From Paenibacillus sp. FSL W8-0426 (GTDB lineage: Bacteria; Bacillota; Bacilli; Paenibacillales; Paenibacillaceae): a DNA stretch of 64,000 nt. The translations under genes and the position numbers were made by a program. Under the pieces are notes generated by a model. It had not been told where the DNA came from and did no database searches. It worked only from the letters and a program-made list of their open reading frames with translations. Positions 42,269 through 52,055 of this stretch are shown here, in pieces; positions within the stretch are counted from its first letter, which is position 1; each line of letters opens with the position of its first letter. Location of the stretch: assembly GCF_037969725.1 (NCBI RefSeq), contig NZ_CP150203.1:3054001-3118000 (forward strand), given 5' to 3'.

Positions 42269-43468
42269 ATGTTTGGCAAGTTCAAAAATAAAGAGGATAC
42301 AAATGAACTGTTTGCGTTCAGGCTGCCCATTCTGATCTGGCTTGGACTGGTATACGCAGCTACGATAATCATGCAGTCGATCAAGGAACCCATGATCGTT
42401 TCGTCATTGTGTTTTTCCTTACTGTTTATCATTCATGTCTATCTTCATCTCAGTTCTTATCGCTTCCTTGAAAAAAACTTCTGGTTATACTTTTTTTTAC
42501 AAAGTATTTTGATTTACTTCTGCGCCATTATTATGCCAGAAGGGTATCAGCCTGTTCTGATCGGGCTGCTTCCGGCGCTGATTGCGCAAACGCTCGGATA
42601 TTCCTTTAGCGTCAAAAGAGCCGTGTTCGTTTCCATCATTAGTGTCATGATCTTTTTTGATTCTGCCTTAACGGTGGGAGAGCGACAAGAGCTCTTTTTA
42701 TTTATCCCCATCTTCATTATGATGCTGATTATCGTCATCGCGTATACGGTGTTGTTTTTTCGCCAAGTGCATGAACGGCTTCGTATTCGAAGCTTTCTCA
42801 TGGATTTGCAGGAAGCGCATAAAAAGGTGGAGGAGCTGACCCTTTCCAATGAACGGCAGCGTATGGCAAGGGATCTGCACGATACGCTCGCACAAGGACT
42901 TGCGGGAATCATCATGCGGCTGGAAGCGACGAATGCGCATTTGGCGCAAGGACGCACCGAGCGGGCTCACGAAATTGTTCAGCAGTCGCTGACGCAGGCA
43001 CGAAGAACATTGGCTGAGGCAAGAAGGGCCATCGATGACCTGAGGTCAACCTCAACGTCTGATATGAATTTCAAGGAAAGCATCGAAGACGAGATGATTC
43101 ATTTCAAACATGCTACCGGCATTCCGATCGAAGCGACTATTCGATGGAGCAGACCTTTAACGAGACTCATCATGGAGCATAGTCTGCACATCGTTAAAGA
43201 ATGCCTTACGAACATTGCTCGGCACGCCAAGGCGAACATGGTATTATTGACGGTGACCGATCAGCATGGTGCCTTAACCATTGAGATTAAGGATAACGGG
43301 GTCGGCTTTAACGTGGACACCATCGGCAAACTTTCCGGGCATTACGGATTGCTTGGCATTCAAGAGCGGGCCAGATTAGTGGGCGGAACGCTTACGTTGT
43401 CCAGCAGTGAAGACGGAACATGCATTACATTGGAAATCCCATTGGATGAGGGAGTACATGATGAATGA
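42269..43468 (+). CDS. ydfH: NarL-group sensor histidine kinase (YdfH-like)
   Basis: 399 residues. Five to six membrane segments in residues 18-170 with little external sequence, so it probably senses within the membrane. HisKA_3 domain with phospho-acceptor His204 (M-A-R-D-L-H-D-T-L-A-Q-G-L), then HATPase (I-V-K-E-C-L-T-N-I-A-R-H, D-N-G-V-G-F). Overlaps the response-regulator gene by 4 nt. The order kinase-regulator-MMPL transporter is that of B. subtilis ydfH-ydfI-ydfJ. Two GCCC-containing half-sites at about 42176 and 42192 may indicate autoregulation. Confidence 0.88.
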   Translation: MFGKFKNKEDTNELFAFRLPILIWLGLVYAATIIMQSIKEPMIVSSLCFSLLFIIHVYLHLSSYRFLEKNFWLYFFLQSILIYFCAIIMPEGYQPVLIGLLPALIAQTLGYSFSVKRAVFVSIISVMIFFDSALTVGERQELFLFIPIFIMMLIIVIAYTVLFFRQVHERLRIRSFLMDLQEAHKKVEELTLSNERQRMARDLHDTLAQGLAGIIMRLEATNAHLAQGRTERAHEIVQQSLTQARRTLAEARRAIDDLRSTSTSDMNFKESIEDEMIHFKHATGIPIEATIRWSRPLTRLIMEHSLHIVKECLTNIARHAKANMVLLTVTDQHGALTIEIKDNGVGFNVDTIGKLSGHYGLLGIQERARLVGGTLTLSSSEDGTCITLEIPLDEGVHDE

Positions 43469-44121
43469 TGAATACGTATAAAATCATGATTGTTGACGAT
43501 CATTATGTGGTCCGTGAAGGTCTCAAGCTTATTCTGGAGACAGGCGAGCAATTTCAGGTCATCGCTGAAGCGGAAAACGGGAAACAAGCCGTACAAATGC
43601 TGGAGAAACAGCTGCCGGATATCATTTTGATGGATCTGAACATGCCGGTCATGGGCGGATTGGAAGCGATGCAAATCCTCAAGGATCGAAACTGTGAAGT
43701 GCCGGTCATCATTTTGACCACTTATAATGAGGACGAATTGATGATTAAAGGGCTTGCGCTCGGCGCCAAGGGGTATCTGCTTAAGGATACCAGCCGCGAA
43801 AGCCTGTTCCGCAGCATTGAATCCGCAGTGAGAGGTGAAACGCTGCTCTCCTCGGATATGTTGGAGAAGGTCATCCAGGCCAAGATGCAGCCCAAAAGCG
43901 AAAGCACCACGGTAAGCAGCAAGTTGGCACTGACTGACAAAGAACTTATGATTCTGCAATTTGTATCCAAAGGATATAAAAGCAAAGAAATTGCTGCAGC
44001 CATGGATGTATCCGAGCGTACGATCAAAGCGCATTTAACGAGCGTGTATAATAAACTTGGCGTCGATTCCAGATCACAGGCCGTTGCCATCGCCATGGAA
44101 CGCGGCATATTAAAATCATAG
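43465..44121 (+). CDS. ydfI: NarL/FixJ response regulator (YdfI-like)
   Basis: 218 residues: receiver with D11-D12 and phospho-acceptor Asp57 (L-M-D-L-N-M-P-V-M-G-G), K-D-T switch end, and C-terminal LuxR-type HTH (L-T-D-K-E-L-M-I-L-Q-F-V-S-K-G-Y-K-S-K-E-I-A, R-T-I-K-A-H-L-T-S-V-Y-N-K-L-G-V). Translationally coupled to the kinase. The tandem 12-mer upstream of the following MMPL gene is its probable binding site. Confidence 0.92.
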   Translation: MMNTYKIMIVDDHYVVREGLKLILETGEQFQVIAEAENGKQAVQMLEKQLPDIILMDLNMPVMGGLEAMQILKDRNCEVPVIILTTYNEDELMIKGLALGAKGYLLKDTSRESLFRSIESAVRGETLLSSDMLEKVIQAKMQPKSESTTVSSKLALTDKELMILQFVSKGYKSKEIAAAMDVSERTIKAHLTSVYNKLGVDSRSQAVAIAMERGILKS

Positions 44122-44138
44122 AGGGTTAAAGGAATGCG

Positions 44139-44169
44139 AAACGATCAGATGGCCATCTGATCGTTTTTT
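44139..44169 (+). terminator. Terminator of ydfHI
   Basis: AAACGATCAGATGG directly joined to CCATCTGATCGTTT, a fully symmetrical 28-bp sequence, plus T-run. Confidence 0.9.
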
Positions 44170-44195
44170 GGTTGGTTACGGGCTTGCCCGTTTTT

Positions 44196-44221
44196 GCCCA
44201 AAGGTACATGCCCGATGGTAC
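44196..44221 (+). promoter_or_regulatory. Tandem 12-mer repeat upstream of ydfJ (candidate YdfI site)
   Basis: GCCCAAAGGTAC (44196-44207) and GCCCGATGGTAC (44210-44221), direct repeats with a 14-nt period, 80 nt before the transporter ATG. From memory, B. subtilis YdfI is reported to use a tandem GCCC-N4-GTAC-type 12-mer; these two copies fit. Confidence 0.7.
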
Positions 44222-44300
44222 GATGCTGCTGCGCGCAATCTCCATTAACCTAATAACAGATCAAGAAATTTAATGTTATTGGATTGGAGTTGTTGGCGGA

Positions 44301-46490
44301 ATGGCTAAAATGTTGTATCGACTGGGATGGTGGTCGGCCAAAAATCGATTGAAAGTGATATGGATCGGATTACTGAGCCTGCTGGTCACCGCAGGTTTTG
44401 CATTATCCATCGGACCGGCGTTTGGTGAAGGTTCGTCCATGCCTGGATTGAAATCACAGGATGCATTGGAACTGCTGTCCAAGGAGTTCCCTTCACCGAA
44501 AGATGATGGCGGAAAGATTCAAATGGTGATGAAAACGCCTTGGCATGAAGATCTGTCCGCAAGTTCAGCCCGGCAGTTCATTCAGCAGAATTTGAAAATA
44601 ATCGCCAAGGATACAAGCGTACAATCGACTGTAAGTCCTTATGACACCAAAACCATTAGCGAAGACCAAACCATAGGGGTTGCGACAATTAACTACAAGG
44701 TTGCGGGTGACGAAGTTACAGACCAGTCCAAAGAACGGGTGGAACAGGTTGCTCATGCGATGCGCGATGCAGGCTGGGGAGTTGAGCTAACCGGCACGGG
44801 GTACGTGCAGATGGAAACCGGCGGGGCGACCGAAGCCATCGGCATCCTCTTTGCCTTTATCATTTTATCCATTACCTTCACTTCGTTTCTGACAGGCATG
44901 CTGCCCATTATTACTGCTATTGTGGGGCTCGTACTTGGGCTGATGGGCGTGCTTTTGGCTTCGAATGTAACGGAAATGACTTCAAGTTCGCTTTCATTGG
45001 CAGCCATGCTTGGACTGGCCGTGGGCATCGACTATGCGCTGTTCATCGTTTCCCGGTTCCGTCAGCAACGAGCAGAAGGATATGGCATACATGAATCCAT
45101 TGCGATTGCCAATGCTACTGCGGGTAGTTCCGTCGTATTCGCGGGCATCACGGTCATCATCGGACTGATTGGGCTTTCCGTCGCACAGATTTCGTTTTTG
45201 ACGGCAATGGGGATTGCAGGTGCATTGTGCGTATTCACGGCGGTCATCACAGCAATTGTTATTGTGCCCGCCATTCTGGGGCTGCTTGGAAAACGGTTGG
45301 ATCCGGAAAAGAAAAACCGTTTCTTATCCCTGTTTGTGAGCAAGTCCAAAAAAACGGGCGTAGATAGCCGCTGGGGAAGTTTCGTGACAAGACGACCTTG
45401 GTCCATTCTGGTGATCGGGGCCGGCCTGCTTGCCATTGTTGCTTCACCATTCAGTCATTTGAATTTGGGCATGCCGGATGATGCGCAAAAGTCCACGGCC
45501 AAGACGGAGCGTCGGGCATACGATTTGTTATCCGAAGGTTTTGGTGCCGGATACCACAGTCCGATTATTGTGCTGGCGAAAACGTCGGGCAATGAAGAGA
45601 ACGATTCGAATACGGAAAAGATAAATCAGGTGGTAAGCGAATTTAAAAAATTTCCGAATGTGGCCAGTGTGTCCCCTGCAATCCCAGGTTCGTCGGGAGA
45701 AGTCAGCATGATCCGCATCATTCCTTCCACAGGTGCGCATGATGTTCAAACGAAAGAGCTTGTGGAACAGATTCGCAGCAAAGCCCCTGAGATGCAAAAA
45801 GAACAAAACGTGCAGGTCATGGTGACCGGAAGCACGGTCGTCAGCATTGATATTTCACAGAAATTGAATGATGCAATCCCGAAATTTGGGTTGGTTGTTG
45901 TCGGTTTGGCCTTTGTTCTGCTTATGGTTGTATTCCGTTCCCTGCTTGTACCCATCAAGGCAGTACTGGGTTTTGTGCTCTCCTTTATGGCAACCCTGGG
46001 TTTCGTCGTTTATGTCGTTCAGGATGGCAAGCTGGGCCACTGGTTTGGATTCGAAGCTCCCGGGCCTGTGCTGAATTTCCTGCCGATTATCGTCGTCGGC
46101 GTTCTTTTCGGGCTCGCCATGGACTACGAAGTGTTTTTGGTCAGCCGGATGAGGGAAGAGTATAAACATACGGGGAATGCGCGACGAGCCGTTTTGGCAG
46201 GAATCAAAAATAGCGGTGCTGTCGTGACGTCTGCCGGCCTGATCATGATCTCGGTGTTTACGGGGTTTATGATGGCTGAAGATCCGATCGTTAAATCGAT
46301 GGGGTTTGCGCTTGCATTCGGCATTCTGTTCGATGCATTCGTCGTGCGTTTAATGCTGGTGCCTGCCATCATGACGATCCTTGGGAAGTCTGCCTGGTAT
46401 TTGCCGAAGTGGCTTGATCGCCTCATACCGAACCTTGATATTGAAGGCGAGAGCGTATTGCAGGAACTTGAACGGGACAAAGCGGCGTAA
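44301..46490 (+). CDS. ydfJ: MMPL-family (RND superfamily) transporter, YdfJ-like
   Basis: 729 residues in two repeated halves, each with one membrane segment, a soluble loop and a five-segment cluster (12 total). G-I-D-Y-A-L-F-I-V-S-R-F-R and A-M-D-Y-E-V-F-L-V-S-R-M-R are the paired MMPL motifs carrying the proton-relay Asp. Likely exports lipids or hydrophobic drugs using the proton gradient. Placed after ydfHI with a terminator and its own tandem-repeat control site, as in B. subtilis where YdfHI drives ydfJ. A second, independent MMPL gene lies at 52-54 kb. Confidence 0.9.
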   Translation: MAKMLYRLGWWSAKNRLKVIWIGLLSLLVTAGFALSIGPAFGEGSSMPGLKSQDALELLSKEFPSPKDDGGKIQMVMKTPWHEDLSASSARQFIQQNLKIIAKDTSVQSTVSPYDTKTISEDQTIGVATINYKVAGDEVTDQSKERVEQVAHAMRDAGWGVELTGTGYVQMETGGATEAIGILFAFIILSITFTSFLTGMLPIITAIVGLVLGLMGVLLASNVTEMTSSSLSLAAMLGLAVGIDYALFIVSRFRQQRAEGYGIHESIAIANATAGSSVVFAGITVIIGLIGLSVAQISFLTAMGIAGALCVFTAVITAIVIVPAILGLLGKRLDPEKKNRFLSLFVSKSKKTGVDSRWGSFVTRRPWSILVIGAGLLAIVASPFSHLNLGMPDDAQKSTAKTERRAYDLLSEGFGAGYHSPIIVLAKTSGNEENDSNTEKINQVVSEFKKFPNVASVSPAIPGSSGEVSMIRIIPSTGAHDVQTKELVEQIRSKAPEMQKEQNVQVMVTGSTVVSIDISQKLNDAIPKFGLVVVGLAFVLLMVVFRSLLVPIKAVLGFVLSFMATLGFVVYVVQDGKLGHWFGFEAPGPVLNFLPIIVVGVLFGLAMDYEVFLVSRMREEYKHTGNARRAVLAGIKNSGAVVTSAGLIMISVFTGFMMAEDPIVKSMGFALAFGILFDAFVVRLMLVPAIMTILGKSAWYLPKWLDRLIPNLDIEGESVLQELERDKAA

Positions 46491-46503
46491 GGACAAGGCG
46501 GCT

Positions 46504-46665
46504 GTATAAACCGCCAAAAATATGCACACGTCAACGGAGAGGCAGAACCAATCCCAGATTTTCCCTTCGAAGAAGGACATTCGTAAAAATCGGGGATAAT
46601 GGCGATCGGAAGACGGTACTGTACTCGCAGTGATCGAGTGTGATTGATTAGTGCGGTTTCTTTAG
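46504..46665 (-). repeat. Intergenic repeat, copy F (162 bp)
   Basis: On the minus strand: AAACCGCACTAATCAATCAC, GAGTACAGTACCGTCTTCCG, TTATCCCCGATTTTTACG, AAGGGAAAATCTGGGATTGG, TTCTGCCTCTCCGTTGACG, then GGCGGTTTATA. The centre differs from copies A, C and D. Lies between ydfJ and the GT2 gene. Confidence 0.85.
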
Positions 46666-46720
46666 TCGCAAGTGTCTCCAGCCATGAAATGAAAAACGTT
46701 CTACCGGAGGTGAGCGAACC

Positions 46721-47425
46721 ATGATGAATCTTTCGTTAATCATCCCTGTTTGCAATGACGAACGAAATATTTATGACCTGTATATGGATATTAAGGACGC
46801 TTTTCATGAGCGGCTGGAACGTTATGAAATTATTTTCGTCAATGACGGGAGCAAGGACGGCAGCGATCGGGTATTGCGTGAAATTGTGCAAATCGATCCT
46901 TGCGTGAGAAGGATCAGCCTTGACCGGACATACGGGAAAAGCGCGGCCATTCAGGCAGGCATCCTGCATTCCAGCTATCCGCTCATCGCGCTGATGGATG
47001 CCAGCATGCAAACCCATCCCAAAGATATTTTCAAATTAATGCCGTTTATCCGCAGAAAAGATTTTGTGAACGGAAGATGGCGCACATGCGACGACAAATT
47101 TCTGAATAAAGTGTCCATGGATTTGGGAAGCCGCATCCGATGTTGGATTACAGGCCATAAAAATATAGATTCGATATGTCCGCTGCAGCTTTTTAAAAGG
47201 GAAGTAGCCGATCGTTTGTTTTTCTTCAATGGCATCGATCGATTTCTGCCCGTGATGGCGAGGATGCATGGATTTTCCGTGATAGAGGTCACGGTTGAAC
47301 GGAATCGTGCGAGGAGCAGCACACAACGTCGTTTCTTCCATAATATCTGTGCAGGCGTGATGGACGCCATCGTCGTCGCATTGCTGAAGACAAGAGTGAT
47401 CCGGTATAAAACGAAGAGCGGATAA
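46721..47425 (+). CDS. Family 2 glycosyltransferase
   Basis: 234 residues with a GT-A core: L-S-L-I-I-P-V-C-N-D-E near the start, I-I-F-V-N-D-G-S-K-D-G-S, and L-M-D-A-S-M-Q-T-H-P in place of the usual D-A-D-L-Q. Most similar in layout to DPM1/GtrB-type polyprenyl-phosphate glycosyltransferases, but without the C-terminal membrane pair, so it is soluble or peripheral. The D-x-D second Asp is replaced by Ser, which could affect metal binding. GGAGGTGAG site upstream. No glycan-cluster neighbours. Confidence 0.85.
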   Translation: MMNLSLIIPVCNDERNIYDLYMDIKDAFHERLERYEIIFVNDGSKDGSDRVLREIVQIDPCVRRISLDRTYGKSAAIQAGILHSSYPLIALMDASMQTHPKDIFKLMPFIRRKDFVNGRWRTCDDKFLNKVSMDLGSRIRCWITGHKNIDSICPLQLFKREVADRLFFFNGIDRFLPVMARMHGFSVIEVTVERNRARSSTQRRFFHNICAGVMDAIVVALLKTRVIRYKTKSG

Positions 47426-47550
47426 CGGTTTCCACGATAGGCACCGTGAATAGCGCTTCACCGGCTTAGGAAGGATAGAACGCCCGTTTGATCCCTGCTT
47501 GTGTTAATATTATCCTGTGCCGAGCATAATCAAGCAGAGGAGATCAACTT

Positions 47551-48198
47551 ATGAGCAGAACGATTCTGTTAACCGGTTTTGAGCCTTTCGGCGGGGATGC
47601 AATCAATCCGGCGCAAAAGGTACTCGAATGGTTTGAAGGGCGATCCATCGAGGGTTATTCGATCTATGCCAAGGAACTGCCGACCGTGTTTGGTTCGTCG
47701 ATCGAGCAGCTTTGCGAAGCGATCGACGAAATAAAGCCGGAGTTGGTGATATGCCTTGGCTTGGCTGCGGGCCGACCTGACATTACGGTGGAACGGATCG
47801 CCATCAATGTGGATGATGCACGCATTCCGGACAATGAAGGCAATCAGCCTCCGGGCCAGCCCATCTTTCCGGACGGTCCGGCCGCTTATTGGTCGACGCT
47901 TCCCATTAAAGCTATGGTGAATGCGATGAACGAGCAGGGCATCCCGGCTTCGGTATCCAATACGGCAGGAACGTTTGTGTGCAATCATGTTTTTTACGGT
48001 TTAATGCATAAACTCGAACAATGCGGAGGCCGCGCTCGGGGAGGCTTCATCCACATCCCGATGCTTCCGGAACAAGCGGTATCGCGCAGCGGACCGAGCA
48101 TGGGCATGGAGATGATCCTGAAAGGAGTGGAAGCAGGCATTCGCGCGGCCATCTTGCATCCGAGCGACATTGTTGCTGCCCACGGGCAGATATGTTGA
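47551..48198 (+). CDS. pcp: Pyroglutamyl (pyrrolidone-carboxylate) peptidase
   Basis: 215 residues, normal length. C15-family cysteine peptidase removing N-terminal pyroglutamate from peptides in the cytosol. The triad is intact: Glu81 (V-E-R-I-A-I-N), Cys144 (A-G-T-F-V-C-N-H) and His168 (G-F-I-H-I-P). N-terminal L-L-T-G-F-E-P-F-G-G is the family hallmark. Monocistronic with an AGGAG site and a strong terminator. Confidence 0.96.
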   Translation: MSRTILLTGFEPFGGDAINPAQKVLEWFEGRSIEGYSIYAKELPTVFGSSIEQLCEAIDEIKPELVICLGLAAGRPDITVERIAINVDDARIPDNEGNQPPGQPIFPDGPAAYWSTLPIKAMVNAMNEQGIPASVSNTAGTFVCNHVFYGLMHKLEQCGGRARGGFIHIPMLPEQAVSRSGPSMGMEMILKGVEAGIRAAILHPSDIVAAHGQIC

Positions 48199-48232
48199 AG
48201 TCCAGCTGTTGGTCTTTAAAAGTTAAACCCGG

Positions 48233-48260
48233 GAGCCGCGTTTATAGCGGCTCTTTTTTG
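48233..48260 (+). terminator. Terminator of pcp
   Basis: GAGCCGC, 7-nt loop, GCGGCTC, T6. Confidence 0.9.
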
Positions 48261-48289
48261 TTAGGCAGCTTGAGCTTGCATCAAACGGA

Positions 48290-48328
48290 ATCAAGTTCTT
48301 GCCAAAAACAAGCGGACAAGAACTTGAT
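48290..48328. terminator. Long hairpin downstream of the pectate lyase gene
   Basis: ATCAAGTTCTTG (48290-48301) and CAAGAACTTGAT (48317-48328): perfect 12-bp arms 7 nt past the lyase stop. The T-run is poor, so it may be a terminator or a 3'-stabilising structure. Confidence 0.6.
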
Positions 48329-48335
48329 CCAACGT

Positions 48336-49379
48336 TTATTTGCCAAAAACGAGCGTGGTATTGGATGATCCGGCGTATTTGGTCACGAATTCGCGGGCAT
48401 AGCTGGCATCCCGCACTTCGTAGCTGTAATTGCTGCTGGGTCTCCAATTGGTTTTGGGTGATTTGGGAGCGGTCAAGGCTGGCGTACTGCCTGTATCGGT
48501 GAATTCGCCATTGCCCTTGTCATCGAGAATGCCGCCTTTTTCGGCACCTGCTCCGAAGTAATTGTTTTCCGAGTAAATGCGAGCTTTTTCGCCGATGGTC
48601 ATCGCCTGGTTGAAGTTGTTGGCGTAGTTATTTTTGATGTGAAAGTATCCGTATCGCATAAGACCGGGCCCGCGAACGTACAGGTTCTCGAAGTAATTGT
48701 TGGCCATCGTGACGTGAGGCACGCCATTATAAGCACTGTTACCATCATTAGGGTGCCCCAGAATGATTCCGTATTTGTGATTCGCGAATTTGGAGTTGCT
48801 GATCGTAATGTAGTCGGCACGATCGCCGATGTAAAGCAGCTTGTCCAAATCACTGCCGCTGGAACTGTACGCATGCCCCGAGAAGGTTACATGGTCAATC
48901 CAGTAGTTCGTGCCGGAGGTAATGTACATCTGGATGTCGTCATTTCCGTTTATGCTGGCAGAATGTTCAAACGTGAGGTTCTGGAAAATGACGTTGCTTG
49001 AGCTGGAGGTGGAGCGGAAATGAATATTGGTGAGCGTGTGGTTGTTGTACGAACCAACAATGGTTTTGTTGGCGCCAAAGTTCACTTTTTGCAATGTGGA
49101 TGAAGAAATGTTTTTTTCAATGACAACAATTTTCGGCGTAGTATCTGCAACTTGGGTTCGCAGGTCGCTCAAGGTACTGATATAGACGATCTGACCGTTT
49201 TTGCCGCCGGTGACGGCCGACTTGGAAACGCCATTTTCGTTTTTGGCGTTCCCGGCGAAACCGGTAAGTCCCGTTGTGCCGGTGTTCGGAAAACTGGCTG
49301 CACCATAAGAGGGTGAACTTGCGGGGAAGTTCAACAAAAACAGCACAGCGGCGAGCAATAAAATTGAAAGCCTTTTCAA
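48336..49379 (-). CDS. Secreted pectate lyase (PL1 family)
   Basis: 347 residues, TTG start with GGATGGTGA upstream. Signal peptide of about 27 residues. The parallel beta-helix shows W-I-D-H-V-T-F-S-G and [17 protein letters not shown], the latter matching the PL1 R-x-P-x-x-R region; N-D-D and [11 protein letters not shown] provide likely calcium ligands. It cleaves polygalacturonate by beta-elimination outside the cell. No pectin-uptake genes are adjacent; the repeat copy G lies in its upstream region. Confidence 0.92.
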   Translation of the reverse strand: MKRLSILLLAAVLFLLNFPASSPSYGAASFPNTGTTGLTGFAGNAKNENGVSKSAVTGGKNGQIVYISTLSDLRTQVADTTPKIVVIEKNISSSTLQKVNFGANKTIVGSYNNHTLTNIHFRSTSSSSNVIFQNLTFEHSASINGNDDIQMYITSGTNYWIDHVTFSGHAYSSSGSDLDKLLYIGDRADYITISNSKFANHKYGIILGHPNDGNSAYNGVPHVTMANNYFENLYVRGPGLMRYGYFHIKNNYANNFNQAMTIGEKARIYSENNYFGAGAEKGGILDDKGNGEFTDTGSTPALTAPKSPKTNWRPSSNYSYEVRDASYAREFVTKYAGSSNTTLVFGK

Positions 49380-49470
49380 AACAGGTCACCATCCTTTGTT
49401 TTGTCCTTAATTTTACATATTGATTATATTATGTATTTCGTTTCGCATCAATAATAATGATTTAATACGA

Positions 49471-49510
49471 TATAAACTGCAAAAAACATACACACGTTAA
49501 CGGAGAGGCA
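49471..49510 (-). repeat. Intergenic repeat, copy G (one end only, 40 bp)
   Basis: TATAAACTGC, then CATACACACGTTAACGGAG, AGGCA: identical to one end of copy B, then ends abruptly. Between pectate lyase and the amino-acid ABC operon. Confidence 0.75.
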
Positions 49511-49673
49511 ATGTATATAGGATTAATAAGAGAGGCTTTGAACTCAGGAAATTGGATTTCCTTTTTCAAGAAATAATAAGCAAGTTATTTGTTTTTCTGC
49601 CAAAATCATAACAAAAAAACGAATCAATAAGTCCGGTGCTGCAAATCCTAATATTAAAATTTGAAATTTTTCA

Positions 49674-49702
49674 TTTTCATGCAATGAATTGGAATGTATA
49701 AT
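49674..49702 (+). promoter_or_regulatory. Possible promoter of the amino-acid ABC operon
   Basis: TATAAT at 49697-49702 with a weak TTTTCA 17 bp upstream. The 275 bp between repeat copy G and the gene otherwise hold nothing I recognise. Confidence 0.4.
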
Positions 49703-49785
49703 GGGCAATACACGTGAACAAACATGTCACGCTAAAGCGGGAAAGAAAGATGTTATCCGGTGAGGGCCGAGAAGAAGGAGGACAC

Positions 49786-51231
49786 ATGAAAACAACAAAG
49801 GTCTCATTTGCATTACTATCCATGCTGCTGTTTCTGGTGGCGGGATTAACCGGATGGGCAGGTACCACTGCCGCACAATCCAATGAAGTCAAAACGTACG
49901 TCATCGGTACGGATATTACGTTTGCTCCGTTCGAATTCCAGGATTTGAACGGTGATTTCGTCGGCATCGATATGGACCTGTTGAATGCGATCGCCAAAGA
50001 TCAAAATTTCAAGGTACAAGTTAAACCGCTTGGATTTAACGCAGCCGTTCAGGCACTGGAATCCAATCAGGTCGATGGCGTGATTGCGGGTATGAGCATT
50101 ACCGATGAGCGTAAGCAAAAATTCGATTTTTCCGAAGCCTATTTCCAATCGGGCGTTGTTATGGGCGTAAGTGCCAACAATGATACCGTGAAAAGCTATG
50201 AAGATCTGCGTGGCCAAAAAGTCGCTGTTAAAACAGGGACGGAAGGTTACACGTTTGCAGAATCGATTGCTTCGAAATACGGATTTACGATCGTTCCGTT
50301 CGACGACTCTTCGCAAATGTACGATGATGTCAAAACCGGAAATTCGATCGCGTGTTTTGAAGACTATCCCGTTATGGCTTATGGAGTCACCCAAAATAAC
50401 GGATTAAAGATCGTGACGGATAAAGAACCGGGCGGTTCTTATGGCTTTGCGGTCAGCAAAGGACAGAATAAAGAGCTGTTGGTGAAGTTCAATGCAGGTC
50501 TGACCAATATTCAAGCAAGTGGCGAATATGACGCCATCCTCGCAAAATACTTGGGTGAAGGTTCCTCCACGGCTGCGCTTGGCCGCTGGGAATTGATCCA
50601 GAAATCGCTGCCTGCGCTGATTAAGGGCATGGGCAAGACGTTATTGTACACGATCGTATCGTTGTTCTTTGCGTTCATTCTGGGACTGATCTTCGGTTTC
50701 ATGAAGGTTGGCCAGAATAAATTTCTGCGGGGCGTAGCTACGGTGTTTGTCGATTTGTTCCGCGGTGTGCCGTTAATTGTATTGGCTTTCTTTATTTATT
50801 TCGGCATTCCGCAGGCATTAGGATTTACGATGCCGTTGTTCTTGGCTGCGATTCTGACACTCAGCTTGAATGCTGGGGCTTACGTCACCGAAATCATTCG
50901 CGGGGGAATTCAGTCGGTGGATCGCGGACAATTGGAAGCGGCTCGCTCCCTGGGTCTGCCTTACCGCAAGGCAATGATCAAGATCGTTATTCCTCAGGCG
51001 ATTCGCGTTATGATTCCGGCATTTGTCAACCAACTCGTGATCACCTTGAAGGATACGTCTATTCTGAGTGTCATCGGTCTGGTCGAGCTGACGCAATCCG
51101 GTAAAATCATCATTGCCAGAACCTTTGCTTCGTTCGATATCTGGTTGACGGTTGCCATTATGTATTTGATCGTGATCACCATACTAACCAAATTGTCAGG
51201 CTATCTGGAGGTGAAGCTTCGCCGTGGGTAA
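49786..51231 (+). CDS. Fused amino-acid ABC transporter binding protein-permease
   Basis: 481 residues from ATG 49786 (AAGGAGG upstream); a GTG/ATG 72 nt earlier is less likely. Signal peptide or anchor (about 1-33), SBP_bac_3 domain (about 38-265; [25 protein letters not shown]), then a GlnP-type permease with about five membrane segments and EAA loop [15 protein letters not shown]. This is the GlnH-GlnP fusion seen in several Bacillota; the receptor stays tethered to the channel. Likely substrates are glutamine or other polar amino acids. Overlaps the ATPase gene by 8 nt. Confidence 0.93.
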   Translation: MKTTKVSFALLSMLLFLVAGLTGWAGTTAAQSNEVKTYVIGTDITFAPFEFQDLNGDFVGIDMDLLNAIAKDQNFKVQVKPLGFNAAVQALESNQVDGVIAGMSITDERKQKFDFSEAYFQSGVVMGVSANNDTVKSYEDLRGQKVAVKTGTEGYTFAESIASKYGFTIVPFDDSSQMYDDVKTGNSIACFEDYPVMAYGVTQNNGLKIVTDKEPGGSYGFAVSKGQNKELLVKFNAGLTNIQASGEYDAILAKYLGEGSSTAALGRWELIQKSLPALIKGMGKTLLYTIVSLFFAFILGLIFGFMKVGQNKFLRGVATVFVDLFRGVPLIVLAFFIYFGIPQALGFTMPLFLAAILTLSLNAGAYVTEIIRGGIQSVDRGQLEAARSLGLPYRKAMIKIVIPQAIRVMIPAFVNQLVITLKDTSILSVIGLVELTQSGKIIIARTFASFDIWLTVAIMYLIVITILTKLSGYLEVKLRRG

Positions 51232-51952
51232 AATCAAAGTCGAAGGATTGAAAAAAAGTTACGGATCGAATCAGGTGTTGAGAGGCATCGACATGACGGT
51301 CAACGAAGGCGAAGTGGTTTGCGTCATCGGGCCGTCCGGCTCCGGAAAAAGCACGTTTTTGCGCTGCATCAACAAACTGGAAGAGATCACCGAAGGAAGG
51401 GTCATCGTGGATGACCAAGACTTGAGCGATCCAAAAACGGACATTAACAAAGCACGCGAAAATATCGGCATGGTCTTCCAGCATTTCAATCTGTTCCCGC
51501 ATTTCAGCGTACTGAAAAACATCATGTTTGCGCCGATGGAACTCGGTAAGCTCAGCCAAGAAAAGGCCCGTGATACCGCGCTTCGTTTGCTGGAGAGAGT
51601 GGGATTGAAGGATAAGGCAGACAGCTTCCCGAGCCAGCTTTCGGGTGGACAAAAGCAGCGGGTAGCGATTGCCCGCGCGCTTGCGATGAACCCGGACGTG
51701 ATGCTGTTCGACGAACCGACATCCGCGCTTGATCCCGAAATGGTCGGCGAGGTGCTTGGCGTCATGAAGGATCTTGCCCGTGAAGGCATGACCATGATGA
51801 TCGTAACGCATGAGATGGGATTCGCGCGCGAAGTAGCCGATCGCGTCATTTTCATGGATGGCGGCTATATTTTGGAGCAAGGCAAACCTGAAGATATTTT
51901 TGTGAATCCACAAAATGAACGTACCATCACCTTTTTGGATAAAGTGCTGTGA
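51224..51952 (+). CDS. Amino-acid ABC transporter ATPase (GlnQ-type)
   Basis: 242 residues, GTG start inside the permease gene. Walker [11 protein letters not shown]-loop [10 protein letters not shown], signature L-S-G-G-Q, Walker [14 protein letters not shown] and the H-loop V-T-H-E-M-G-F are all present. Energises the fused receptor-permease encoded upstream. Operon closed by a terminator. Confidence 0.95.
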   Translation: MGKIKVEGLKKSYGSNQVLRGIDMTVNEGEVVCVIGPSGSGKSTFLRCINKLEEITEGRVIVDDQDLSDPKTDINKARENIGMVFQHFNLFPHFSVLKNIMFAPMELGKLSQEKARDTALRLLERVGLKDKADSFPSQLSGGQKQRVAIARALAMNPDVMLFDEPTSALDPEMVGEVLGVMKDLAREGMTMMIVTHEMGFAREVADRVIFMDGGYILEQGKPEDIFVNPQNERTITFLDKVL

Positions 51953-51980
51953 CGTGTCGTAACGTGTTAACCACAAAATC

Positions 51981-52017
51981 AAAACCTTCCGGACTTTTAG
52001 GTCTGGAAGGTTTTTTT
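51981..52017 (+). terminator. Terminator of the amino-acid ABC operon
   Basis: AAAACCTTCCGGAC, loop TTTTAG, GTCTGGAAGGTTTT, T-run; one G-T pair. Confidence 0.9.
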
Positions 52018-52055
52018 GCGGCATGGCTGTCGATTGCTTCGATCGGCTAATAACA

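Noticed and set aside
43360..44034. A 224-codon minus-strand frame opposite ydfI
   Set aside because: Overlaps the real response-regulator gene; no start signal or family match.
45062..45436. Minus-strand frame of 124 codons inside ydfJ
   Set aside because: Shadow of a hydrophobic coding region; no ribosome site.
16702..49510. CRISPR array from the recurring intergenic sequences
   Set aside because: Copies are kilobases apart, in both orientations and of unequal length, with no regular spacers or cas genes.
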